Source: a virus
Direction: 5' to 3' (one strand)
DNA length: 64,000 bases
Virus record (IMG/VR): IMGVR_UViG_3300030102_005172
Location: 1 to 64,000 of that record
In this document: piece by piece, positions 31,004 to 39,946 of the stretch
How positions within the stretch are numbered: position 1 is the first letter of the stretch
Layout: every line of letters begins with the position of its first letter
Notes under the pieces: model-generated
The model's input: only the letters and a program-made list of their open reading frames with translations
Database searches by the model: none
Told to the model about the DNA's origin: nothing
Translations under genes and position numbers: made by a program

Positions 31004-31889
31004 ATTCTAATTTCAATTGTTTACCTTTGTAAAGAGATTTTATATATTCTTCTAATCTATCTTTAGGTTTCCAATCAAGTAATTCAAGTGCCTCATCTGA
31101 TTCTCTAAGTGTTTCTCTGTAATTACCAAATTGGTCGTCTATATGTGTTTTAGTTGCCCCACCATACTTCGCAAACATATCTGCTACTTCATTTATGGAG
31201 TAATTTATACCTGTACCCAACTCCCATGCGTCTACAATCGATAGAGATGAGTTTACACTTTGTAATTCTAATAATGCGTCAACAACATCATAAACATGAG
31301 TAAAGTCTCTTTTTTGTTCACCATCACCTACGATAGTAATTGGTTCACCATTTTGAATTTGTCTTCTCCAGATACCGATAACTGCTGCCCAATCACCATC
31401 AATAACTTCATGTGGTCCATATACATTATAGAACCTACAAATCTCTATACTCATTCCGTAAGTCTTTTTGTATAACTTACATAACTCCTCACCAAGATAT
31501 TTACAAGCTGCATATGGTGATTGATATGGGTCGTGATGTTTAGATGATGAACCTGCGTAAATTACTTTTAAATCATGTATTCTTGCAAACTCTAAAACTC
31601 GTTGAGTGCCCATTGTATTTACATTGAAAGTTTCTGATGGATTTTCAAACGATGGTTGTATTCTTGATAATCCAGCCAAATGATAAACCAAATCAAAACT
31701 TGGATTCATTCCAAAATAAAAATTTATATGTTCGATTTTACCTTCAACATAGTGACATCCACTTACATGATTATTTTCTGTACCTGTTGAGTAATCATCG
31801 AGTGATACTACTTCATGTCCGTTTGTAACTAATCTTTTAATTAAATTTGTACCGACAAATCCGGCACCACCTGTAACTAATATTTTCAT
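30990..31889 (-). CDS. NAD-dependent sugar epimerase/dehydratase (SDR)
   Basis: The 299-residue protein begins ILVTGGAGFVGTNLIKRLVT (G-x-x-G-x-x-G NAD-binding), followed by VVSLDDYSTGTENN and YAGSSSKHHDPYQSPYAACK with the Y-x-x-x-K catalytic pair and nearby Ser. It resembles UDP-glucose 4-epimerase-type extended SDRs. It would supply an epimerised UDP-sugar, possibly UDP-galactose for the mutase at 52-53 kb. Confidence 0.88.
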   Translation of the reverse strand: MKILVTGGAGFVGTNLIKRLVTNGHEVVSLDDYSTGTENNHVSGCHYVEGKIEHINFYFGMNPSFDLVYHLAGLSRIQPSFENPSETFNVNTMGTQRVLEFARIHDLKVIYAGSSSKHHDPYQSPYAACKYLGEELCKLYKKTYGMSIEICRFYNVYGPHEVIDGDWAAVIGIWRRQIQNGEPITIVGDGEQKRDFTHVYDVVDALLELQSVNSSLSIVDAWELGTGINYSINEVADMFAKYGGATKTHIDDQFGNYRETLRESDEALELLDWKPKDRLEEYIKSLYKGKQLKLEFDGI

Positions 31890-32782
31890 AATAATGGTAT
31901 TCTATTTGGGTTATCTGTTCCTTCTATTGGCATTACAAAAGTTTGGTCATCACTCTGAGGTAATCTACCCCACTTCTTAATAAACTTTTGTGCATTGTTT
32001 GATTCTGATTCTTGTTGTCTTTTTGATTTAGAGTTCAGTTTATCTTTTGCTTCATCTCTAAAATGAGAACCTCTTGCTGAAAAATGATATACAACCGACT
32101 TAGAAGACATAACAAATTTATATCCTTCTAATTGCATTCTAATAAATAAATCCATGTCATCGTATGACGCAGGTGCGAATAATGGGTCGTTACCACCAAT
32201 CCAAACATAGTCTTCTTTTTTACAAAAGAATCCTGCACCACCACCTTTTCTTACACGAGTCTCTGGCATATCTGATAGTTTCTGAGACCAATCATCAAAC
32301 CACTCTTTATCAAAGTTATGATGAAACTCACCAAACTCATCAGTTGTAACAAATACTGTTCCTGGTCTGTAATCAGGGTCATTTGGAAATATCTTAGGTT
32401 GTATTCTAAATGACGATGCGATTATTCTATCAATCCCATCACCTTCTTCTACAATCTTTTGTAACTCTATATCTTGATTTGGTGCAATCCACATATCAGA
32501 GTGGATTATATTTACATATTCTGTTTCTGATTTGTCAACACAAAAGTCCATACCACCACCAATTCCCCTTGGTACATCATTGTGTTCTACAAACCCCTTT
32601 AGATTTTTATCTTCTTGCATTAGATTAAGTAACCACTCATCTGTACCATCAGTACAATTCTCTGCGTGAATCACAATCGGCTGGTCTTTGTAGTATGCAT
32701 TCTTTCTTACAGATTCGTAAGCAAGTTTTACATAATCAAGATTATTGTTTGTTGATATACAAGTTGTTATTGGACTTTCCAT
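31886..32782 (-). CDS. Family-2 glycosyltransferase
   Basis: The 298-residue protein has ITTCISTNNNLDYVKLAYES and VIHAENCTDGTDEWLLNLMQ (nucleotide-binding N-C-T-D-G-T), then YVNIIHSDMWIAPNQDIELQ (D-x-D-like H-S-D), RVRKGGGAGFFCKKEDYVWI and MRLEGYKFVMSSKSVVYHFS. These are the segments of a GT-A family-2 enzyme. The ATG at 32782 is preferred; 32794 is possible. Sister of the enzyme at 29002-30180 (same H-x-D layout). Confidence 0.8.
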   Translation of the reverse strand: MESPITTCISTNNNLDYVKLAYESVRKNAYYKDQPIVIHAENCTDGTDEWLLNLMQEDKNLKGFVEHNDVPRGIGGGMDFCVDKSETEYVNIIHSDMWIAPNQDIELQKIVEEGDGIDRIIASSFRIQPKIFPNDPDYRPGTVFVTTDEFGEFHHNFDKEWFDDWSQKLSDMPETRVRKGGGAGFFCKKEDYVWIGGNDPLFAPASYDDMDLFIRMQLEGYKFVMSSKSVVYHFSARGSHFRDEAKDKLNSKSKRQQESESNNAQKFIKKWGRLPQSDDQTFVMPIEGTDNPNRIPLL

Positions 32783-33717
32783 ACATCTTCCCATTTATAT
32801 GTTTTCGTTTGTTTCATAAAGTTGTAAGCGTTATATTTAGAATACTCACTTGCTTTAGGATACCAATCGGTTGACTTTCTTTGTTCGTTTATATCTTTCC
32901 CAACTTCATCCATTACATATTTTCTTTTTCTTGGATGTTCTCTGTTGTGAACTAATAAAATATTCTTTACAATATACAAAGGAATTTGGTTATTTCCAAA
33001 TATTGTTAACATTTTATTCATAAAAGCAGTATCTTCGTGGGTAAAGAATACCGATTTAGGTATGTTTACACCACTTCTAATTATTTCAGATGAGATTACT
33101 AAACCACATCCATTAAATTTATAGTTGTATGTTGACTCTATATGTGGTGATTCAACATCTGAGTTTATCTCTTCCATTTTATCATAATCCATATAACATC
33201 TTGTTCCATACCATGCGTGTGGGTCTCTTGGTAAATCAGTTAGTTTTGGATGTTCTAATGGTTTCCACGAATCGTCCCACATTTTACAAGTTGAAAAGAA
33301 TCCAACCCATTTTGGTGTTTGGTCTTTGACTGCCTCATGTAATGATATTATTGATTCCATCGCTTGTGATGGAACTAACATATCAGACTCACCCCAAAAT
33401 AATACATCTACTATTTCACAATATTTTTCATTGAAGTCTCTTCTGTAATCTGCGATAGTATATAACTCATCTTTTGTTGCGTATGTAATATCGTAACCTT
33501 TAAGTTTATATTGATTACAAACTCTGACATACTTTTCCATAATATATGTCAACATATCAACTTCATCAGAAACTTTTTCTAAGTCTTGATTTGTGACTAA
33601 ACACATATCAATCTTAACCTTGTCTTTTTGTTCACCAATTGATTTGATTAAAGAATCTAAATATTCCTCAAACATATCAATCTCATACCATTGTACTAAA
33701 CAACCTGCTGCTATCAT
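32767..33717 (-). CDS. Putative glycosyltransferase (GT-A-like)
   Basis: The 316-residue protein opens IAAGCLVQWYEIDMFEEYLD, then VDVLFWGESDMLVPSQAMES with a W-G-E-S-D where GT-A enzymes have D-x-D. WVGFFSTCKMWDDSWKPLEH and SPHIESTYNYKFNGCGLVIS follow. ITYATKDELYTIADYRRDFN links the halves. Fold inferred from these segments; family number not assigned. Within the glycan operon, overlapping neighbours. Confidence 0.6.
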   Translation of the reverse strand: MIAAGCLVQWYEIDMFEEYLDSLIKSIGEQKDKVKIDMCLVTNQDLEKVSDEVDMLTYIMEKYVRVCNQYKLKGYDITYATKDELYTIADYRRDFNEKYCEIVDVLFWGESDMLVPSQAMESIISLHEAVKDQTPKWVGFFSTCKMWDDSWKPLEHPKLTDLPRDPHAWYGTRCYMDYDKMEEINSDVESPHIESTYNYKFNGCGLVISSEIIRSGVNIPKSVFFTHEDTAFMNKMLTIFGNNQIPLYIVKNILLVHNREHPRKRKYVMDEVGKDINEQRKSTDWYPKASEYSKYNAYNFMKQTKTYKWEDVWKVQ

Positions 33718-34535
33718 AGTTCTATTCTTGGAATACCTTCATAACCAGGATTGGTATCTGAAACCATTTCCCACTCTACACCTTGTTCTTTTAACCAATA
33801 GTAAATACCTTTAGTTGCCTTTGCTACTGATTTTATTTCTCTTGGCCCCATAGATGTTTTTGCATATACAATCTTTTCATGTTCGTCACCATAAAAGTGT
33901 TCTTGGAAAACTCTTTGTGTATCATCTTCAGTTCCATTTTCAAATGATGATAAGTCACCAATGTCCCAACCAATCGTGACAATCTTTTTACACCCTAAGT
34001 AAAGTGCTAATGGTAATGCCATTTCGTACATGATACCAGGCCCCCAAGGTTGTTGAAATCCTATTTCGGGGTGGTCTAACCTCATAGTATCCCAATCTTC
34101 TTTTTCTGATAATGAATAAATCATTTTGTTAGGACCAACTCCACCACCTGTATTTGGATTGTTTCTAAATATAGGAATGAATAAGTCTGATTCTAAATTA
34201 TTATCAAAAATCATTTGAGGATGAAATTGTTCAAAGATTGCCCATGTTATGATTGATTTATTATCTGACCAATCATATGGTGCGAAGTTACAAAAGTTTA
34301 GTAAATGAAAGTCAGTAACATCTTTTACTAAATTGTATGATTGTTTGATTGGCATACATAATTTATCTGCCATAAACTCATTAAGGAATTCTTTATCATA
34401 CTTTTTGAGTGAAGGACCACCTGCGATTATATATGCAGTATCATCTTTGTACTGATTTTTTAATACTTTTAATCTATCTTCAGACTCTTCTAATTGTAGA
34501 AGTTCTTGTCGTAACTTACTTGTTTGTGATTTCAT
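33714..34535 (-). CDS. DUF115/Maf-like protein
   Basis: The 273-residue protein starts with a coiled segment, then TAYIIAGGPSLKKYDKEFLN (the G-G-P-S-L motif of DUF115/Maf and 6-hydroxymethylpterin pyrophosphokinase-like proteins). It has IFRNNPNTGGGVGPNKMIYS and CKKIVTIGWDIGD. Maf proteins transfer nonulosonic acids to flagellin Ser/Thr. Its position near a CMP-ulosonate synthetase is therefore meaningful (inference). Confidence 0.65.
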   Translation of the reverse strand: MKSQTSKLRQELLQLEESEDRLKVLKNQYKDDTAYIIAGGPSLKKYDKEFLNEFMADKLCMPIKQSYNLVKDVTDFHLLNFCNFAPYDWSDNKSIITWAIFEQFHPQMIFDNNLESDLFIPIFRNNPNTGGGVGPNKMIYSLSEKEDWDTMRLDHPEIGFQQPWGPGIMYEMALPLALYLGCKKIVTIGWDIGDLSSFENGTEDDTQRVFQEHFYGDEHEKIVYAKTSMGPREIKSVAKATKGIYYWLKEQGVEWEMVSDTNPGYEGIPRIEL

Positions 34536-34917
34536 TAAATTGTTTCAAAGTTTGTTCCCATGATTCAAACCTAATTCCTCTGTCATCTATGTAACAGATT
34601 GCTCTTGGTTTTTCACAAGTTATTTCTTTTATATAATTATCAATCTCATATTTAGTTAACCACTCCCAAATCAACTCTTCACCTGTTTTACCATTTACAA
34701 GTGGTCTATCTGGTTTTACTTTTGCGGTAAACAAAACTATATCGTATCCTTGAGACTTAAACCACTTGATTGCGTCTAATGAACCCTCAATAGGTGGGTC
34801 GTATACAGTTCCATCATGGAATCCTTTTGAATTACCATGGACAACACCATCAAAGTCTATTGCAACTTGAAAGTTGTTTTCGTGGTGTTGCATTTTATCA
34901 TATTCATTTATATTCAT
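34516..34917 (-). CDS. HAD-superfamily phosphatase
   Basis: The 133-residue protein has AIDFDGVVHGNSKGFHDGTV (D-x-D-G-V motif I), SQGYDIVLFTAKVKPDRPLV (motif II T-A-K) and ITCEKPRAICYIDDRGIRFE with the K and D-D motifs III and IV. All four motifs are visible. In the ulosonate pathway a KdsC-like HAD phosphatase removes the 8-phosphate, so a similar role next to the aldolase-cytidylyltransferase gene is tempting but unproven. Confidence 0.8.
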   Translation of the reverse strand: MNINEYDKMQHHENNFQVAIDFDGVVHGNSKGFHDGTVYDPPIEGSLDAIKWFKSQGYDIVLFTAKVKPDRPLVNGKTGEELIWEWLTKYEIDNYIKEITCEKPRAICYIDDRGIRFESWEQTLKQFNEITNK

Positions 34918-35744
34918 GTTATTGCTCTACCTTTCATACTTTCCCAATCTCTATCGTTCCTAACATCATCATTCTTAGAATCTACTGCATTTAATATTTT
35001 TGGGTCTAAAGAATATTTGTTTGCTAAAGATATTAATGCTTTTACATCTTTTGGAAAACAATGACCACCATAACCAAAGTCACCATCTGGTCCTGGCACT
35101 GCCCAATGTGATTTACCTAATCTATCATCGTGTTGTGCATATTCAATTACTTTATCATAATCTATATCCAACGCCTGACATATTTGATACATTTCATTTG
35201 CAAATGATACTTTAGTCGCTAAAAAGGCGTTTGTTACATACTTAACCATCTCAGCATGACGGGATCCTGTTTTTATGATATGTGCTTTTGGAAATACTTT
35301 TGTGAATATTCTTTTTAGTCTTGTTGTTGCAGGTCTCGGTCCACCTAATATTATTCTACTTTGGTTTTCATAATCTGATACTGCGTTTGCTTCAGTTAGG
35401 AATTCAGGATTAAAAACAATGTTTAGTTTTTTAAATCTTTCATTCCACTCCTCTGTTGTGCCTGGTGGTACTGTTGATTTGATAACTATATCATAAGATT
35501 TATTAGGACCATAACCATTTATCTGTGACAACATGATTTCAACTATTGATGTATTACAAGTACCATCTTCATACATCGGTGTTGGTAAACACAAAAATAT
35601 AGTGTCACATCCTTTTTTTATATAATGAAAGTCACTATTACATTTTGTTTCATCAATGTCATATGTCAATATATCAAAATAGTTTTTAAACTTCTGATAT
35701 ACGGCGTTACCTACAAATCCTTGACCTATAATCCCTATCTTCAT
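34914..35744 (-). CDS. Short UDP-sugar dehydrogenase (UGDH/GMD-like)
   Basis: The 276-residue protein begins IGIIGQGFVGNAVYQKFKNY (G-x-G-x-x-G), has PEFLTEANAV (residues 113-122), K168 in MVKYVTNAFLATK and the catalytic Cys229 in GYGGHCFPKD. These are the hallmarks of UDP-glucose/GDP-mannose dehydrogenase. The usual C-terminal UDP-binding domain is missing (family length about 390-450). Thus NAD domain and catalytic Cys are retained but the sugar-nucleotide domain is absent. Confidence 0.8.
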   Translation of the reverse strand: MKIGIIGQGFVGNAVYQKFKNYFDILTYDIDETKCNSDFHYIKKGCDTIFLCLPTPMYEDGTCNTSIVEIMLSQINGYGPNKSYDIVIKSTVPPGTTEEWNERFKKLNIVFNPEFLTEANAVSDYENQSRIILGGPRPATTRLKRIFTKVFPKAHIIKTGSRHAEMVKYVTNAFLATKVSFANEMYQICQALDIDYDKVIEYAQHDDRLGKSHWAVPGPDGDFGYGGHCFPKDVKALISLANKYSLDPKILNAVDSKNDDVRNDRDWESMKGRAIT

Positions 35745-37465
35745 TAACTTAACATTTTTTCAACGATTTCTATATCTTCAGGGTAGTCAACTGCGTGTGA
35801 TACATTATCTACCATAACCATTTTGACTTTGTATCCCATCTCTATAAATCTATCAATCTCGATATCTTCTTGTGATTCAAGTGGTGTCTTTTTACCATAT
35901 TCCCAAAATGACTTAAGATGTTCTCTATTGAATCCGTAGATACAAACTTGTTTTAGTGGATTACTGGTCGAACCCTGTTTTGTCCCTGGGAGTGGACTTC
36001 TTGAACACCAAATCAATTCATCATTTAGATTTGTGATTATTTTTGGTATCTTTGGGTCTTCTACTCTTTCGTGGGGATTGAGTTTTGCCATACAATTCAC
36101 GATGTGGTCAGGATTATTTATCTTTGCTTCAATGACCTTTGTTATATCTTCTGGCGATAACATTGGTTCATCACCTTGTACATTGATAATAAAATCTGCG
36201 TCAATCTCTAATGCCGCCTCTGCGACTCTATCTGTACCCGTTGGACAATCATCTGAAGTTAGTATTACTTTCCATCCATGTTTTTTTACAACATCAACTA
36301 TTTCTTGATTCTCAGTTGCGATGTAAACATTCTCTTGTCCTACTGCCCACTTCGCAGTTTCAGCTACCCAAAGAATCATTTCTTTTCCATGAATCTTGGC
36401 AAGAGGTTTTCCAGGGAATCTTGATGATTTGTATCTTGCGGGGATAACTACTGCCACTTTAGGTTCTAACACTCCATCAAGTTTATTTTCGTCAAAACTT
36501 ACTGATTCAGGAATGTCAAGTAATACATCTTCTATTCTATTAGGATGTAAAAAAGATTGTTGTAAGTTCTGAGGATACAATGGATGGATATGTTTTAACC
36601 CACTAACCATATAGTTGTGTGTAAAACCCCATTTGTGTTCTTTCATCAAAGGAATCATCCAATCAGAAATAACTTTTTGTAAAGGTTTACAATTATATTC
36701 AGTCTTATCATGTGAAAGAAATTTCATTTTGTCTTTCGCATATTGATGATAAGTCACAAGTTGTTCTGTTTTTACATTACCAACTCCTCTACCCATTCCA
36801 AGTAAAGTACCATCTAACCAAAGTGCCCCTTCGGATTCTGCGGCAATACAATTAGCGAATGCAAGACCAAGATTGTCGTGTGTATGAACCCCAATCTTTG
36901 AATCACCTTCAAATAGTTCAACAACTTCTTTTGTTCTATCAGGTGTCAATGCTCCATAAGAATCAGCAAAATATAATACGAGTGGGTCTAATCCACTCAT
37001 CACATTTACGAAGTCATATATTTGAGTATCAGTTAGTAAAGTTATACCCATCAGATTTACTATCAAATCATATCCTTTTGTTTTGACATAATCACCAATC
37101 TTGACAGAATGGTCTAACTCCGAATACTTTATTGCCAGACGACAGATGTCAAATGGTGAATCTTCACTATCATGTATAACATCGTCAATCAATGCATAAT
37201 CTACCTCATCATCTTTGATAAAGTCTTTTGCGTCAATCATAAACGCAAGTTTTAAGTTTACTGGTTTTCTATAATCTAATACATCCCAAATGAACCTATC
37301 GTTACACTTACGATACTTACCACCCTTAACAGGTGACTTGTATCCCATCTCCATTACTCCAACTCCTGAAAGGTCAAGTGCCTGTACTAAGTCTTTGACC
37401 ATCTGAGTGTCAAAGTTCCAATTGGTGTAGTAACCACCATCTCTTAATGTACAATCTAATATCAT
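35744..37465 (-). CDS. Fused HMGL-type aldolase and CMP-ulosonate cytidylyltransferase
   Basis: The 573-residue protein joins two enzymes. Residues 1-300 are a DRE-TIM (HMGL/citramalate-type) domain: ILDCTLRDGGYYTNWNF, then GVHTHDNLGLAFAN with the H-x-H-x-N metal site (194-198) and GTLLGMGRGVGNVKTEQL. Residues 336-573 match KdsB: VVIPARYKSSRFPGKPLAKI, TDRVAEAALEIDADFIINVQ then GDEP. KdsB-type enzymes form CMP-ulosonates from CTP. The fusion suggests a two-step synthesis and activation of an acidic sugar. Confidence 0.85.
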   Translation of the reverse strand: MILDCTLRDGGYYTNWNFDTQMVKDLVQALDLSGVGVMEMGYKSPVKGGKYRKCNDRFIWDVLDYRKPVNLKLAFMIDAKDFIKDDEVDYALIDDVIHDSEDSPFDICRLAIKYSELDHSVKIGDYVKTKGYDLIVNLMGITLLTDTQIYDFVNVMSGLDPLVLYFADSYGALTPDRTKEVVELFEGDSKIGVHTHDNLGLAFANCIAAESEGALWLDGTLLGMGRGVGNVKTEQLVTYHQYAKDKMKFLSHDKTEYNCKPLQKVISDWMIPLMKEHKWGFTHNYMVSGLKHIHPLYPQNLQQSFLHPNRIEDVLLDIPESVSFDENKLDGVLEPKVAVVIPARYKSSRFPGKPLAKIHGKEMILWVAETAKWAVGQENVYIATENQEIVDVVKKHGWKVILTSDDCPTGTDRVAEAALEIDADFIINVQGDEPMLSPEDITKVIEAKINNPDHIVNCMAKLNPHERVEDPKIPKIITNLNDELIWCSRSPLPGTKQGSTSNPLKQVCIYGFNREHLKSFWEYGKKTPLESQEDIEIDRFIEMGYKVKMVMVDNVSHAVDYPEDIEIVEKMLS

Positions 37466-37517
37466 AGGAAATTGTTAAATTTTCTTTTTGACACACGAAT
37501 CGTTCCCAAAATGTAGG

Positions 37518-38141
37518 TTACACAAGGGTGTCATAATAATCGTTTTGTTTTATTTGTTTATCTATATCTTTATGGTGGAACAATGATAGTTCCTCAACCC
37601 AAGGTAGATTTGAAATTGTATCATAACCATCGAGTTTCTCGTGTACCTTATTTATCCAACGAATGGATTCGGATTTCTTATATACTCTCCATTGAGGGTC
37701 TGGCCAATTTACTCTACCTTTATCGTCAACATTCCAATTCCATTTTTTAATGTACTCATCTGTTAATCCATCTACCAAATTTACTCGTGGTACGAGGATT
37801 ACATCTACTGAATTCATTTCAAGGATTTGTGGAAGGTTTTCAATTAATTCCTTATTTGGAATCTCATCTGCGTCAATCTGAAAAATGTAATCACCATTAC
37901 ACAAATCAGTCAACTTGTTTTTCCAATCAGCGAAGTGTCCATCAAACTCCCCACTATGCCAAGAGTAGGTTGGATTTACTGATTTAGCTCTTAAATATTC
38001 TTCTACCTTTTCATCACCATTCTTAGAATCATAAAGTATTACGATTTCATCTTCTGGTCTAATATTATCTAAAAGGTATGGGATTAGTTTTTGAATTTCT
38101 GTGAATTCATTACAAACTGTAACTGCGTAACTTATTTTCAT
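37518..38141 (-). CDS. Family-2 glycosyltransferase
   Basis: The 207-residue protein begins SYAVTVCNEFTEIQKLIPYL then VILYDSKNGDEKVEEYLRAK, and contains GDYIFQIDADEIPNKELIEN with a D-A-D metal site. WNVDDKGRVNWPDPQWRVYK then SIRWINKVHEKLDGYD follow. It is short, missing long C-terminal extensions. It forms part of the same transcript as the fusion enzyme. Confidence 0.8.
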   Translation of the reverse strand: MKISYAVTVCNEFTEIQKLIPYLLDNIRPEDEIVILYDSKNGDEKVEEYLRAKSVNPTYSWHSGEFDGHFADWKNKLTDLCNGDYIFQIDADEIPNKELIENLPQILEMNSVDVILVPRVNLVDGLTDEYIKKWNWNVDDKGRVNWPDPQWRVYKKSESIRWINKVHEKLDGYDTISNLPWVEELSLFHHKDIDKQIKQNDYYDTLV

Positions 38142-38150
38142 AATTTAATT

Positions 38151-38666
38151 TTATAGTCCTACGGGTGGAGTATCTTGTGGTGTTTCCAAATCCGTATCGT
38201 CCTTTCGAACTTGTTCTTGTTGTCTTCTTGTTGACCTCGGTGGTATCATATCATAAACACCAAAATCATAATTATATACTGTTACTTGACCTACATTTTT
38301 TTCAATCAGAGTTCTGTATCCGTTTTGTAAGTCTTTGTTTTTTAACTTTGATGTATAAAATTGTTTAGAGTTAACTTCTACTCTTAATTTACTTAAATCT
38401 AATTTTCTAATCTTAGGAGTATTACTTGTTACCTCACTCAAATCTTCTGCAAGTTTAATAAACTTATCTGGTGCACAATCTTTCAAATCTAAACAATGGA
38501 AATAAAGTTTAAAATTAGGTTGTAGAATAAAAACAAACATATCTCTCTGAGTATTGTCTCTTTTCTTGTATCTAATCTTAGCAACCATACCTCTCTCTAA
38601 TTTAGATTTAGAGAGTCTTGTAGGGTCGGTCATATTACTTCTATGTCTACTTGTATAGTCTGGCAT
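38151..38666 (-). CDS. T4-like phage conserved hypothetical protein
   Basis: The 171-residue protein begins MPDYTSRHRSNMTDPTRLSK, has SKLERGMVAKIRYKKRDNTQ then MFVFILQPNFKLYFHCLDLK and DCAPDKFIKLAEDLSEV. I recall similar proteins (T-R-x-S-x-S-K-L-x-x-G-M-V) in marine T4-like phages, without a known role. It is an odd neighbour for a glycan operon and may be a virion or assembly protein. Confidence 0.55.
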   Translation of the reverse strand: MPDYTSRHRSNMTDPTRLSKSKLERGMVAKIRYKKRDNTQRDMFVFILQPNFKLYFHCLDLKDCAPDKFIKLAEDLSEVTSNTPKIRKLDLSKLRVEVNSKQFYTSKLKNKDLQNGYRTLIEKNVGQVTVYNYDFGVYDMIPPRSTRRQQEQVRKDDTDLETPQDTPPVGL

Positions 38667-39946
38667 TATTTCTTCTTAAGTTTAGGTAATTTTAATCCTA
38701 CTTGTTTTGGTCCTTCACCAACTTTATATTGTGTTATTAATTCACCTAATTTTTCTGTCATTTTTTCTTGGGTAAAATTAGTCTTCACAAAATGTCTGTT
38801 TTTTCTTGACAATCCAAGTGCCTTTTTGTAACTATTATATACAGATTTCATAACACTCGAAGCTTGATTGTGGTCAATCTTAAACCACCTTGAACCTTGG
38901 ATAATCCACTTGTTTGTACTTGACGGGTGAACTTCTTCTAAGTTACCACCTACTAAGAAGTTGTATTCTTTATGTAGGAAGTCCATATGACCACTCCATG
39001 CTGATGCGATGATTGGTTTACCACTAACACATGCTTCAAGTAATGGTCTACCAAACCCTTCACCATGGGTAAATGAAACATGGGCTTTAACTTGTGGATG
39101 GTTGTATATAGAATTCATTTCTTCATTTGTAAAATCACCATCTAATATATAAATATTAGGGAAGTTACTACCACCAAGTCTTCTTTTACATCTTTCAATT
39201 ACTTTTTTAATTCTATGAACACTTGAAATTGAAGGTTGTCCATTATTACATTTCAAAATCAATGCAGGTTTAGCTTTACCTCTAAATGATACACCTTTCC
39301 ATGTTTTTAAGAATACTTTTACTAAAGAGTATATATTTTTTCTATCTTGTCCATCTGCACCATGTAACCAATGACCAACAAACAGAAAACAAAATTGTTC
39401 AGGTATTTTTTGAAATACTTTTTTTACATTATCATCAATAGGTTTTTTATGGTCATATACTTTGGAATCATATCCTTCAAACAAAACCTCAACAGGTTTT
39501 TCTATTTTTAGTTCACCTATTTTTTCTTTGGTCTGGTCATTTAATTTATCATAGACTGCACTTAATGTTGCAGCTGAGTGTTTTGATGAAACTAAGTTTA
39601 AGTCCATTCTATTACACCCTTCAATAAAATCTGCAGATGCGTCTGATGTTTCGATAACTGCGGATACACCTATATTAAAATGTCCGACAGGTTGGAACTC
39701 ACTTGGAATGGTTACCATAATCCAAATATCAGGTTTTGTTTCTAATTTAGGGATAAGTCTACTAATCAAGTCTTTATCATCAGGTGTCAATGCATTCATG
39801 GGAGTTGTACCCCATCTTTGACCTAAGAGTTTAATATCCCACTCATCACCTTTTAAATCAATTAAAGACCTTACGAAATCCCTTGCTCTTGCTCCGTAAC
39901 CACTTCTTGTAGCTATCGGACAACTAATTACACATAATTTTTTCAT
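38666..39946 (-). CDS. Family-4 glycosyltransferase (GT-B)
   Basis: The 426-residue protein has an N-terminal ISCPIATRSGYGARARDFVR, FCFLFVGHWLHGADGQDRKN, and the donor site FTHGEGFGRPLLEACVSGKP with E-x7-E (EGFGRPLLE). It ends VGLKLPKLKKK, a tail that reappears near the N-terminus of the next gene. GT4 enzymes add hexoses from nucleotide sugars. It overlaps the conserved hypothetical gene by 1 nt and its partner by 4 nt. Confidence 0.85.
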   Translation of the reverse strand: MKKLCVISCPIATRSGYGARARDFVRSLIDLKGDEWDIKLLGQRWGTTPMNALTPDDKDLISRLIPKLETKPDIWIMVTIPSEFQPVGHFNIGVSAVIETSDASADFIEGCNRMDLNLVSSKHSAATLSAVYDKLNDQTKEKIGELKIEKPVEVLFEGYDSKVYDHKKPIDDNVKKVFQKIPEQFCFLFVGHWLHGADGQDRKNIYSLVKVFLKTWKGVSFRGKAKPALILKCNNGQPSISSVHRIKKVIERCKRRLGGSNFPNIYILDGDFTNEEMNSIYNHPQVKAHVSFTHGEGFGRPLLEACVSGKPIIASAWSGHMDFLHKEYNFLVGGNLEEVHPSSTNKWIIQGSRWFKIDHNQASSVMKSVYNSYKKALGLSRKNRHFVKTNFTQEKMTEKLGELITQYKVGEGPKQVGLKLPKLKKK

